Part shown: positions 1-10,498 of the stretch, piece after piece
Layout of the letters: every line of letters begins with the position of its first letter
How positions within the stretch are numbered: the first letter of the stretch is position 1
Source: Bagarius yarrelli
Taxonomy: Eukaryota > Chordata > Actinopteri > Siluriformes > Sisoridae
Assembly (NCBI GenBank): GCA_005784505.1
Contig: VCAZ01000008.1
Location: 4,575,763-4,639,762 of the forward strand
Reading direction: 5' to 3'
Length of the DNA: 64,000 nt
The notes under the pieces: model-generated
What the model saw: only the letters and a program-made list of their open reading frames with translations
What the model was told of the DNA's origin: nothing
Databases searched by the model: none
Translations under genes and position numbers: made by a program

Positions 1-551
1 ATTAGTGAAAACGTTGTGTACAGGAGTGAACACATTACACTATGCAACCTTGAAAAGCAGGAGTGTGTGTACTCTGTGATGGAAGCTCTTTTGATCGGTG
101 TTGAGATACTCCTCCTGCTGCTCCCTTATATCCTGTTCACAGTTGGATCAATAAAGATAAATTTGTTTCCCTAATAAAATCTGCACTGGATCCTGGGTTT
201 GTAAATGACCACCAATTTTTTTTTTTCTTTTTTTGCTAAGAAAAAAAATACTTTGCGTAGCATAACAAGTGTATATTACCCAAAACATGACACAAAAACT
301 TAACTGTGAAAAGTTTGTGCTCTCAGTTTTAATTAGGTCAATAACTTTATACGGCTAGAGAACGGCCCAGGTTAGAATATCACTAGGCCTAATTTACCTT
401 GACCCGTGAGCTTTTCAAGTCATTAAAGCGTCAGATGCTAATGCTAATGAGGGTCTTGCAACACAGATGTGTTTTATTTTTTTTTCCGCCAGAATAGAAA
501 TGTGCAGGACAATGTAGATATTGTAGGTACATACTGTATATAGCCAAAAGG
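1..551. other. no gene recognised
   Basis: AT-rich DNA with homopolymer T runs near 220-235 and 475-485. No open frame of note, no repeat family I can name. Confidence 0.5.
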
Positions 552-782
552 TGGACGTGATTTTGCCAAATAGGGTTGTGATCCTGGATTATTAACATCC
601 TTTATTATTACTGGATCAATATTTCCATCAACCAATCATACCATCTGATGTCATCAGTGTGTGTAGAACAAACCCGCCTCAATCCATTTATGAATCTTTT
701 TTTCTTCCTTGTAAACCAAAATGTAATACTATAAATGTATTTATTAAATAAAAATCGCATATGTAATACATTATCATCTATG

Positions 783-797
783 AATCTATCTATCTAT

Positions 798-829
<32 letters not shown>

Positions 830-833
830 ACTA
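783..833. repeat. (ATCT)n microsatellite
   Basis: About a dozen CTAT/ATCT units with two interruptions, inside TIR element E1. It abuts a SINE D tail, so it probably grew from that SINE's short-unit 3' end. Confidence 0.9.
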
Positions 834-864
834 TCTGCTTATTATTCCCTAATTCAGGGTGACT
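834..864 (-). mobile_element. fragment of SINE D 3' end
   Basis: GCTTATTATTCCCTAATTCA followed by GGGTGAC matches the minus-strand 3' region of the long SINE seen complete at 21012 (GCTTATTCCCTAATTCGGGG). Only about 30 bp remain. Confidence 0.5.
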
Positions 865-1081
865 ATTTTAAATTATTTTTGAATATTAGTTTGTCCACAA
901 AAAAGAGAAAGTTTCCAAAATTTATTGAGGCGGGTTTGGTCGACACACAATGATGACCAGATGGTTATGATTCATTGATTAAAATGTTGATTCAGGATAA
1001 ACAAAGGATGTTTATTCAGGATCACATCCATTAAATTAAAATGAGTTAAAATATATCCAATTACAGATCCTTTTTTTTCCA

Positions 1082-1193
1082 CCTTTTCATCTGTAGTAAA
1101 CTCTTTCCAGTCAATTGTGAAATATGTCTGTGGGAATTTTGTTCATTCAGCCACAAAAAAAACGATTAGTAAGTTCAGAGGCTAATGTTTATG
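1082..1193 (+). mobile_element. Tc1/mariner-like element fragment (family B)
   Basis: CTGTGGGAATTTTGTTCATT and CAGCCACA, then a decayed GTGAGGTCAGGCACTGATG, match the left-middle part of the family B element, nearly complete at 28321-28668 and 60285-60684. Broken on both sides. Confidence 0.55.
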
Positions 1194-1235
1194 CTAAAGG
1201 GATATCCTAATGCTGCAACATCCGAGAAAACAGCG

Positions 1236-1400
1236 TGCTGGCCAGCGCAGTCGTGTATAGCGGGTTAAGGCACCGGCGTCCACATGTGCTGTTGCGCTCT
1301 GGTGACCCGGGTTCGATTCTGGTTTAGCCCCCTGCCCCAACCCACCATTTCTCTCTCTCGTCCTGTCCAGTTTCAAAAAGAAAAATGCCTAAAAAAAACC
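1236..1400 (+). mobile_element. tRNA-derived SINE, family C
   Basis: A tRNA-like head with an A-box-like GTATAGCGGGTTAAGG and a clear B box GGGTTCGATTC, followed by a CCCTGCCCCAACCCACC pyrimidine-rich body and an A-rich end with AAAAATGCC. A second copy of the same body type is at 61950-62052. It is not a functional tRNA: there is no paired acceptor stem or CCA region. Confidence 0.7.
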
Positions 1401-3297
1401 CAAAAACAATCTGCTTTTACCTTTCTGGTAACATTTTTGTGGAGGACGACAAATTATTGTGTGTGCTGGTAAGATGTCAACATATTTTAGCCTAAATAGT
1501 TTAAATATAGCTTTTAAAGCTAATCATATTGGCAAAAAAATAATAAAGCATTAATCAGTATAAAACAAAGAGCTTGTATTAAATTATAATGTAATTATGT
1601 AGTATAATGTTGGTAAATAAATAAAGCAAGTAAACTGTATTCATTAAAAATACACACAAGAAGCTCCAACAAACCTGCTTCTTGACTTTTTACTTCTTAC
1701 TTCAATCTATCTACAAATGTAATAAAAGCTCATATATGACATTAGAAAAGGAAGCCATGTGTTTAATTTTTTTCTTTCATTATTTGTTTTTAACTAGTTG
1801 CAGGGAAAGACTGAAAGTGTGATAAAGAAACTAAAAAAACAGGCACTGTGGCATAAATTGCTTAAAGGAATTATTTAAGCCAATTATTTGGATTTATTGC
1901 TTTATTAATTTGCACCAAATATAAAAAAACCCTGCATTTCGTTGTTGCTTGTCACACTGGCGGTATGTAATCGAGTGCCGTCACTGAAATTGTAGCTTAC
2001 AGAAATGAATGGTGAAAATGACACTTTAGGGTGTAGATTTCACTTAAACACACTATATATTTAATAGATTTCTAATTTCTACATTTCATGGTGACTCACT
2101 AACATGCTGTAATTTCCAGCCATGCTTTGCAAACATTACTTTCTTATATCTGCTTTATTTAACACTCATAGGCAGACTGCGAGTGCTGCTCAGGCCCTAT
2201 ATAGCATTTTAGTTTCTCCATTTGGCTTTTTTTTAATTAATATTTAAATGTCTTATGTAAGAAATATTACAACATGGAGGAAACAAAAAGGTAGCAGACT
2301 CTCCCTCAGCAAAGAGGAACAGTTTTTATTTCATGCTTTTCAATAGCAGAATGACATGCTGAATTTTCTCCCCTTTTTTCCTGCTATCTGATGCAATGCT
2401 CATCTTTTATAGTCAGACACCCTCTACATCGTGAACACGCTACACCTGGCATGTCGCGCTTTTTATTACCCTTCACTGTCTCGAGAGGTGAACACGCTGA
2501 AGAAGATTCACGTCAAAAAGAAAAACACGACTCAGCCACAGTTATCCGGGAGATCATCACCCGGTCATATGACCTTTCAGGGTGGTGACGGTAATAAGGT
2601 CTTTAATATATGTGTAAAGCGTTCGTGTTGCGGAAACAGAAGGCTTATTGTGTTAACATCAATAGGGAAGGGTTGCTTTAAGAACTTAACCTAGTCACGT
2701 ACAGCATGGCCTCTCTGCAATACACAGATGAAACCGTATTCCCTTGATCAATGGCAGGATGTCTCATTGTACAGTAAACACGAATCATTCTTTATCATCT
2801 GGCCTTCAAATCTGATTGCTTGAACCACTACTCAGCCGCAGCACACTACTTCATTTCAGCGGCATTTTAAAGCCTGTGTGTAAAGATGCAGCACTGGGAG
2901 AGGACGAGTTTACTGAGCACGTTTCTTGACCTTTTAATGGCCAGCAGAGGGCAGATAATACTCGTATGATATTTATACAGTCTATATTTTTATTATATGT
3001 GCTTATCATATGAAAAACTATTAGTACTATAATCTACCAAACAAGAAAAAAAGTAGAAGGGGTCACATGGTAAGCATTAATTTATAGTTATCGTGTATAA
3101 GTGTGCATAGGTGTAGAGACAGCAGACAGCATGGCAAGGTATTTAAAATGCACTTACACATGAAGGATATGTAAGAGGTACCTAGGTGAGACGAACAGAC
3201 AACAAATAAACAAGATTATATCTTTTTTTAGCTTCTTGACAGGCCATCACTGTCACTTTTTTACATTATGGCACCTCCTGCCACATAATTGACAAAA
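1401..3297. other. no gene recognised; one CTCF-like motif
   Basis: AT-rich single-copy-looking DNA. Short open frames of 65-87 codons at 2391-2694 have no recognisable domain and overlap each other in different frames. Confidence 0.5.
2938..2957 (+). promoter_or_regulatory. candidate CTCF-binding site
   Basis: TGGCCAGCAGAGGGCAGATA matches the CTCF core CCASYAGRKGGCRS at every position (CCAGCAGAGGGCAG). It is the only such match I noticed in the window. Occupancy is inference. Confidence 0.5.
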
Positions 3298-3430
3298 AGT
3301 AGTAGCACGGTGGTTAAGTTGTAGGGCTGCTAATTGAAAGATCAGGGTTCGATTCCCTGCACCACCATGTTGCCAACGCTGGGCCCCTCTGGTATCAGTC
3401 CTACACCTTAACTACTAAGGCAGCAAACCC
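3298..3430 (+). mobile_element. SINE A, tRNA-like head
   Basis: A box region GTAGCACGGTGGTTAAG, then GCTGCTAATTGAAAGATCAG, B box GGTTCGATTCC and GCACCACCA. The body is truncated and rearranged after GGGCCCCT. Confidence 0.75.
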
Positions 3431-3667
3431 ATTAAGGGCTTACATGCTGTAGGTGTTACATACACAATAAAATAACTATATTTTAGTGAATTATTAAAGT
3501 TTATTGTGAACAACTATGCAGACAGGCAAGTATGGTGGCACCCAGAAGAGTAAAATCTCTATTTTACTAACTATAAAAGACGACAGAAGCACAAATCCTG
3601 CCTAATTTAAGTTTACATGCTAGAAAGAAAATAGATTGGTAGCGGTGGGTGAATCAGTGCAGGATAA

Positions 3668-3805
3668 GAAATGGCTCGATGGTTACGGTGTTGAGCTACA
3701 GCTCAGAAGGTGAGTGCCATGACTGCCATGTTTGGCTCCTTAAGCACGACGCTTAACCTTCAACTGCTCAGTTGGAGCCTGCCAAATACTGTTGCTTTGC
3801 TAATG
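3668..3805 (+). mobile_element. SINE A, degenerate copy
   Basis: CTCGATGGTTACGGTGTTGA, GGCTCCTTAAGCACGACGCTTAACC and CAACTGCTCAGTTGG followed by CTGCCAAATACTG match SINE A in order, but the B box is lost. Confidence 0.6.
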
Positions 3806-4432
3806 TAGTAGATTCATTCTGATTCTGCTGTATTTCTGTACCTTATAGCCCGAACCTAGCACTAGTAAATGTTATTCATACACAGAACAGTTTTAACTGA
3901 AAGACTTTGTAGAATTATCGTTTTTACACACCATTTGCCTTGTTTAATACAAAATAATCATATCTGTGACTAGTATAATGACTTAAGCCTAAAGGACAGA
4001 AACAATTCCATGTTCGTTAATATATTAATAAGATATGATGGTGCTTGTATTTGAATTGGCTTGTTCTTATTCGCTATTCACATGTCATTTTTACAATTCG
4101 GAGACTTTTTTAAAAATGTGTTTATATTTAGAACTAATTTTTATTTGTTAGATGGTATTCTAGGCTTAAACAAACAATGTTTACGCAAGCGTGATTAAAA
4201 ATAAAAAAATAAATAAATGTGCAAAAAAAAAAATTTTCCGGTATTTTTTTCCATCTAATCGATTTAACTGGTTATTTTTTTTCTATTTTTTTTTTTTTAC
4301 AGTGGATTTTTTTTAGAATCATTTTTAAAGGTTTTATCTTTTAACATGATTTTTTTAAGATCATGTTTAATTAATATTTCATTAATCTGGACTTTCCCCT
4401 CCTGCAGTAATTATTAAGAGGAACACATTTAA
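3806..4432. other. no gene recognised
   Basis: Very AT-rich; many A and T runs between 4200 and 4330. Nothing else seen. Confidence 0.5.
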
Positions 4433-4596
4433 AGCATTTGGCAGACGTTTATTAGGGCGACTTATATTTATCTCTGTTATACAACTGAGCAGTTGGGGGT
4501 TAGGGGGCTTGCTTAGGGGCCCAGCAGTGGCAACTTGGTGGTGCTGAGAATCAAATTAGCAGTCTAACACCTTAATCGCTGCGCTATTACTTCCCA
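4433..4596 (-). mobile_element. SINE A
   Basis: Reads in reverse as the 3' end GCATTTGGCAGACG first, then GGCGACTTATATTTATC, the GAGCAGTTGGGGGTTAGG block, GGTGGTGCTGAGAATC (decayed B box) and ACACCTTAATCGCTGCGCTA (A box side). Confidence 0.85.
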
Positions 4597-5270
4597 CTTA
4601 TATAAATAGTTTCTTTAGTGACGAATTAAAGTATTAATTCAATGAACAGTTGAGTGTTTAACTTTACTTCTATACCAACTTCATGATGCATCTGAAATCT
4701 TTAAACTAGAGTGAGACACCGTGTGGCAGCAGTAAGCGAGTTGAGTCCAGACACAGTTACACAGACATAAACCGGAAGACGAGGTAGTGAAGGATGCAGC
4801 GGCAGTAACTGTGGGAGGTGAGATAAAGTCACTGCAAAGCTGTGAAGTTGCAGGCCACCTGATTTAAAGTGGCTACAGTAAACAGGCTACCGCGAGTGTT
4901 TCTGAATGAGTGTGTGCGTTACCTGTTACCCAATGTTCTATGCCCCAGTTTCAGTCGCCACAACCTGGACTGACATCTCGCTGCTGTTATGTAAGGTAAA
5001 ACAGCTGTTTTTTCTTTTTTCAATTATTATTATTATCTTTTATTTGTCTGAAGAGTCTATGTCTGATTAAGGTTCTTAACAGACAGTCCTGTCTCATTCG
5101 CATTCGTTTTTTCAATACACACACACACACACACCCACACACTGACCCAGATACAAACAAAACCATCCATTTTACAGGACGTCCTTTTTCCTGATGTTTC
5201 CAGTTGACAGCATTCGGATGCCTATTATACACTTTTGTAACAGCTATTAACAGATCTCACGCTCTTTACC
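4597..5270. other. no gene recognised; short (AC)n at 5113-5134
   Basis: Mixed-composition DNA with a short AC microsatellite. No coding signal or named repeat seen. Confidence 0.5.
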
Positions 5271-5483
5271 TATCTCTCTCTTCCTCTCTCTATCTATCTC
5301 TCTCTCTTTGTTTTTCTATCTCTCCATCTTCCTCTCTCCTTTTCTCTCTCTTTCCCCCCATCTCTTCCTCTCTTTCTCTCTCTCTCTCTCTCTCTATCCC
5401 TCTCCCCCTCTCTCTTTCCCTTCCCCTCTCTATTTTTCCCTCTCTCTCCATTTTCCCTCTCTCTTTCGACCTCTCTCTCTGTA
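5271..5483 (+). repeat. polypyrimidine (CT)n-rich tract
   Basis: About 210 bp of nearly pure C/T on the + strand, mostly CTCT with TTTCC and CCCC interruptions. The Leu/Ser-rich open frames across it are artefacts of the repeat. The sense strand of the presumed gene is polypurine here. Confidence 0.9.
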
Positions 5484-6021
5484 TAATAAATTAATTGTAT
5501 TTCTGATCTATGTCAGGAAGGATAAACAAACAACTGGGGTATTTTATCCACAGACAGACAGAAAATACATCATCATTTTTATAATTTCTATGCAGGACTT
5601 GCAGTGATCAGAACTATCAGAAGAATACGGTCTATTGTGGCTTGTTACTTATTTTAAACTCCTATAACAAACCTCCTCCTTATGCTAAATGGGACAATAA
5701 GCTATTTTGCATGCTTATAAGAAGCTCTGGATTCTCATTTTAAGGGAGGATGAACCATTCAAGGCTGTAATCATCTCTTAGCATTCAAGTCCATTTTGTT
5801 CTTCTCGAATGGTGTTCACAGGAATGAGCATTTTCTTTCCAGTTCACTTGAGTTGAGAATATAAAGTGCAACAATGCAGTCTACTCCACGGCTCAATCAG
5901 GGGAGAGATGCACGGTATGTATAGAGTGACTATACAACTGTGAAGAAAAGTGTCTGCGAACGCACATGAGCTAATGCATGCTTAGGATGTCAGTGAATGC
6001 AAACGCATTGTTTGGAATTGA
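5484..6021. other. no gene recognised
   Basis: Single-copy-looking DNA; nothing recognised. Confidence 0.45.
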
Positions 6022-6512
6022 AAAATAAAATACTGAATAGAATGCTACTAGGTGAAAGAAAGACAGAAAGAAAGAAAGAAAGAAGGAAGAAAGGAAGGAA
6101 GAAAGAAAAATAAAATAATGAATAAAATGCTACTGGGGAAGGCAGAAAGGAAGAAAGAACGGAATGAAGGAAGGAAGGAAAGGAGAAGGAAAAGGAGAAA
6201 AGAAGGAAGGAAGTTAAAACGGAAGGAAAATAAATACTGAAAAAAAAGCTATCGGGGGAAGGAAAGAAGTTAGAAAGGAAGTAAGAAAATATAAAAGGCA
6301 CGGGGGAAAATAAAATACTGAATAAATGCTACTGGGGAAGAAAGGAGGAATGGAAGGAAGGAAGAAAGGACAGAAGAAATATTAAATTTTGTTTAACAAC
6401 ACAGAACGAAAAAAGGAAAAATAAAGAAAAATAAAATAATGAATAAAATGCTACTGGGAGGAAGGAAGGAAGGAAGAAAGGAAGGAATATTAAACTTTCT
6501 GTTTAAACAACA
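6022..6512. repeat. compound purine-rich tandem repeat
   Basis: A motif close to AAAATAAAATACTGAATAAA followed by ATGCTACTGGGG occurs five times (near 6022, 6106, 6226, 6308, 6430), each followed by GAAA/GGAA tracts of different length. The last two units also end in ATATTAAA(C/T)TT and a GTTTAA-CAACACAG segment. It is a higher-order repeat in which microsatellite tracts and a fixed spacer were duplicated together. Confidence 0.8.
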
Positions 6513-7871
6513 CAGCTCTTTTATGTTTGAATGCAGAGACAGAAACAGATCGTAGACGTATTACACACCAACCCCTAATACACAGCAAGTACTGGATATC
6601 CAATCTTACCTGTCTTGCTATATGCTGAAAAAAGAAATAATACCTTTATTAGGACAATAATATAGCTGTGCATCTGAGCACAAGCCTGTCCTTGCTTTTA
6701 GGATTCAGCAGATGATGGAGGTTATCTAGGCATCTCATTTCCCTTTGGACTGTAATTCGGTGGCGACAATGTGCTATGGACCCTAAAGGCCTGCCATCTG
6801 CTGATGTTTTTCCTTTTCCTGAGGTGAGAGAGCCAGACCGTAACCTGTAAGTTCCAAATTGCGTAGACACACACCCTCACACACCCTCACACACACACAC
6901 ATACTCACAGACAAACCATAAATCCCAAAGAGCTCTTGCAAAATGCTGATGCTTGCTACAGACAGCTCAGCATCATTGCGAAATGACAGGAGTTCCACTA
7001 TGTTTGGACCAGATTAATTACACCAATTGAGGAAATAGCTGCACACTAAATAGCCATTAGTCCTTACAAGAAACACTTAGAGCAAAACAGAAACAACAAT
7101 CAACACCCTGCCAAGTCCTGATCAGACTGACGGGGAGTGAGGGTGTGGGTGAGGGTGAGGAAGGGGGGCAATGACAGAGAAAGGAAATCTCACTTAGCCG
7201 GCTGGAAGCCTGTACATCGCTGGTGCTAAATGTCTAACTAGGACAGACACAGATAAAGTAGAAACAAAAGGGCATCACTCTTTCACACCAGCACACTTTC
7301 CTCATTGGCAGTGAGATTTATCTTCCCTGTCATTCACTGTCTGCTGGTCCTCCCCTTTTCCTCTCATCTGTGATTTCATAAGGAATTTGTCATGACTGTA
7401 AAGGATTGATATGAAAACCGCTTCCTAAGAGACATTTATAGTGTCGGATATACAATTATAAGCAGCATGATGATATTAATAGGCACAATTTAGTGTTTTT
7501 AGAACTTTTTTGCAAATCCAACAATGAGATATTCTATACAGTATTATTAAAAAAGCCAGTAACTGTTATTAGATAATGTCTATAACAAGATTTAAATGTT
7601 ATGAGTGATCGGTTTTTCGTAAATATATAATTTTATGTATATATCAGCCTTCCGTTATTGTTATTGTTATCTTGTATTTATATATGCGTCAATCTCAAGA
7701 AGCCACAGTAGGGGGGAAAATATAACATTCGTCTTAGAACCTCCATAAATGACAAGAAACAAAGAAATATCACAATTTAATGCTTAAACTTTTCAAGATG
7801 CACAGCAAACTTCGACATCTTTGACATACCATAGAATAGCTTTCTTTATTAAATCTGTTTTGGTCCTCTGG
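6513..7871. other. no gene recognised; (AC)-rich patch at 6872-6903
   Basis: Mixed DNA with a CACACC/CACA patch and a GTGAGGGT patch near 7139. No exon or named repeat seen. Confidence 0.45.
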
Positions 7872-8970
7872 TGGATGGGATTTCTCCAAGTCATAATTTT
7901 AACATTTTAATTAACCAATCATAACCATCTGATGTCATCAGTGTGTGTCAACCAAACCCTCCTCAATCCATTTTTAAATTTTTCCTTTCTTGTAAAAAAA
8001 AAGGTAATATTATAAGTATATTTATTAAATCTAAAGAAACATGAAATTCCTAAATGACATATTCAATACATCACATGCTGTACTGAACAACTGCATAGAA
8101 CATGTATGTATATGTAGTTTAGTTCATGTGTGAACATTTCTCTCACCCTCATTAACAAAAATATATGTGTGTGTGCGGTACAATGTATTTAGGTGTGCCT
8201 GCATTTTATTGTTATAAATTCCAAATACTGTTAGCTATGTTAAAAGCTATGTTTAAAATGTTGTGATTTAATTAAATAAACGAAAAACCCTGTTTTATAG
8301 TAAGAATTTTACTACATTGTGTGTTCTACAGGTTTACCCTTTCAGAGCATTTTACCTTCAAATGTGCATTAAAGATTGTTAATGAATTACTGTTCAAATT
8401 AATTAATGAATTAATAATAATAAATACAGCCTAAGGGGCAGCATGGTGGATTAGTTGGTTGCCTCACAGCATGAAGGGTTCGATTCCCCGGCAGGGACCT
8501 TTGGGTGTGGAGTTTGCATGTTCTCTCCGTGCTTGTGTGGGTTTACTCCAGGTACTCTGGGTTCCTCTAATAGTCCAAAAACATGTATGTTAGGTGATTG
8601 GTGATTCTTAATTGTCCATAGGAGTGAGTGTGTGTGTGGCCCAGTGATGGACTGGCGACCTGTCCAGGGTGTCCCCCCCTCCTGCCTTTCACCCTTTCAG
8701 GGACAGCTGGAATAGACTCCAATAGATCCCTGTGACCCCAAATTGGGAAATAAGCGGATATAGAGGATAAATTAATGAACAAAATTGTCCCATTTTTCTA
8801 TAGTTTGTCTAATTTTTCTGCATTTACTTACTTTACTTAAAGGTTAGGCGGCGGGTTTTATTCGGCACACATTGATGACATCACATGGTTATACTTGCTT
8901 AATTGAAATGTTGTGATTCCGGATCAACAACGCTGTTATTCCAGTATCCTACCTGGAATAATCACGTCCA
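7872..8970. mobile_element. TIR DNA element, family E copy 2, carrying a SINE
   Basis: Left end TGGATGGGATT, then CCAATCATAACCATCTGATG TCATCAGTGTG; the right end reverse-complemented gives TGGACGTGATT, AACCATGTGATGTCATC and AATGTGTG. The same order as copy 1 at 552-1030. A complete SINE D sits at 8434-8779 inside it, so the element core is about 750 bp. No transposase frame visible. Confidence 0.7.
8434..8779 (+). mobile_element. SINE D (long tRNA-headed SINE), complete copy
   Basis: Head GGGGCAGCATGGTGGATTAG, CCTCACAGCATGAAGG, B box GGTTCGATTCC, then GTGGAGTTTGCATGTTCTCT, AGTCCAAAAACATGTATG, GATGGACTGGCGACCTGTCC and the 3' end AAATAAGCGGATATAGAGGA with an AT-rich tail. It lies inside TIR element E2. 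This body type is widespread in fish genomes. Confidence 0.88.
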
Positions 8971-10023
8971 TTACGGTGGTCTATAGTGAAAAAAAAAAAC
9001 ATTTCCTGTCCTCATAAAGAGTGCATACAAACAGGAACCGAGGTTAGATTTAACCCTGTTTTTTCCGACAGTGACATTTAGCAAGAAGAAAAGCACTTTG
9101 GCTTTAAAAAAACAGCCTTAGGAAAAGACTTCCACTAGCTGATATTTGGATGAAGATATGACCTTCTGTGACATGTACGGATAATAAGGATACATGCTAT
9201 TGTGAGTCTTTTTCTTATATTTTAAAAGTTAAAAAGAAAGGTACAATAACACAGCAGGGGTGCTAAAATGTCTAGACAACACAAAGCGGTTAGCGGGAGA
9301 AAATTAATACCTCATGCTGAACATAAAGGCTGCTGTTTTTATTTACAATCAAACTATTTGTCCTATTTGTGCGTGTTGAGAGGTAAGAAAGAGTAAATGT
9401 AAGGTAAGAACGAGTAAAGAATAAGTCATTTCCTCTTGGGGCAATCAATAAAGTATGTCTACCTAATTAGCTCTCTAACTTTCGGCTGTATGGCAAGCAC
9501 TTCATTTGAACTTTAGCACCTGTGTGTGACTGAAGGTTAAACGATTTACAAGAAGACGTTTGAATATACAATGAAATTGATATTGAATTTCAGAGCACGG
9601 ATTGCTTTAGAAACGATCTGTGGCTTTAGAAATCTAGCTGGTTTGTAGCATGCTGAAAAAAATCGAGTTATAAATAACCAACATGTCCAAGCAATCAAAG
9701 CTATCCGACAAGAACACATGATCTAAAGAGATGTAAGACTGCATTCATTCATTCGTCAAATCAACCCAGCTTTTGTTTTAATGGCTAAATAGGCGTCCAT
9801 TAAGTTGTGCGGTTGCCACAGCAACACATCAGCTCTGAATATCCAGAGGAGATTTTTTTTTAAAGGAGGCGAAGGATTCTTTTTGTCCTTAGAGCCCCAC
9901 GGAGACAAGATTAACTGAGAACTAAAGTTCAACTGGTCTGAAAATATGTTCCAACATTACATTCACATTCGTAGCATTTGAAAGACATCATTATATATAC
10001 ATTTATTTCAATTATATTAGTAA
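8971..10023. other. no gene recognised
   Basis: Single-copy-looking DNA. CTTGGGGCAATCAATAAAGT at 9438-9457 resembles the 3' tail of a fish LINE, but too little is left to be sure. Confidence 0.45.
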
Positions 10024-10087
10024 GTGGGCAATTATGGGTTAAGGGCCCAGCAAAGGCAACATGGTTGTGCTGGAAATCAAACTTCCC
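10024..10087 (-). mobile_element. SINE A fragment
   Basis: GGGCAATTATGGGTTAAGG, GCCCAGCAAAGGCAACATGG and TGCTGGAAATCAAAC match the middle of reverse-oriented SINE A. It is cut off before the head and followed by a SINE D copy in the other orientation. Confidence 0.7.
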
Positions 10088-10111
10088 CCATTATTTTTGC
10101 TTTAAGTCTTT

Positions 10112-10366
10112 TTTTCAATGCTTATGTGGGTTTTACTCAGGTTACTCCAGTTTCCTTCCACAGTCTGAAAGCATGCATGTTAGATTGATTGGTCTCTAAA
10201 TTGCCCATAGGAATAAGTGTGAGTGTGTGTGGCCCTGTGATGGACTGGCAACTTGTCCAGGGTGTACCCCTCTTGTCTTTCGCTCCTTTAGAGACGGCTG
10301 GGATAGACTCCAGCAGATCAGTGTGACCCCGAATTAGGGAATAAGCGGGTATAGAAGACAAATTAA
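10112..10366 (+). mobile_element. SINE D, 5'-truncated
   Basis: Starts at GCTTATGTGGGTTTTACTCA, continues through GATGGACTGGCAACTTGTCC and ends GAATAAGCGGGTATAGAAGA plus AT-rich tail. The tRNA-like head is absent. It joins an interior piece of family E directly at its 3' side. Confidence 0.85.
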
Positions 10367-10498
10367 TAAATAAAATACAGCCTAAATTTCCGAATGTTTT
10401 CCCTGGACTTCTAATTCACTAATGCTGTCCCATTTTAATATAGTTTGTCTAATTTTTCAGAATAACCTTTAACTTTACTCAAAGGTTAATATTTCTCC
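10367..10498 (+). mobile_element. interior fragment of TIR family E
   Basis: ATACAGCCTAA, then CTGTCCCATTTTAATATAG TTTGTCTAATTTTTC and TTTACTCAAAGGTTA match the inside of element E2 (around 8424-8434 and 8785-8850). As in E2, a SINE D copy lies at the ATACAGCCTAA boundary. Confidence 0.5.

Larger units (their letters stand above)
552..1030. mobile_element. TIR DNA element, family E copy 1 (non-autonomous)
   Basis: The two ends are long imperfect inverted repeats of about 110 bp. The left reads TGGACGTGATT and later CCATCTGATGTCATCAGTGT; the right, reverse-complemented, reads TGGATGTGATC and CCATCTGGTCATCATTGTGT, both then ACAAACCCGCCTCAAT or close to it. A second copy lies at 7872-8970 and an interior fragment at 10367-10498. 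The middle holds an ATCT microsatellite and a scrap of SINE D. No transposase is visible. Superfamily not determined. Confidence 0.7.

Noticed and set aside
1236..1400. possible tRNA gene (good B box)
   Set aside because: No cloverleaf can be closed; the downstream body and A-rich end are those of a SINE. The same was decided for all SINE A and D heads.
5204..5607. Leu/Ser-rich open frames
   Set aside because: Translation of the (CT)n tract.
5990..6301. Lys/Glu/Arg-rich and Phe/Ser-rich frames on both strands
   Set aside because: Translation of GAAA/GGAA repeats.
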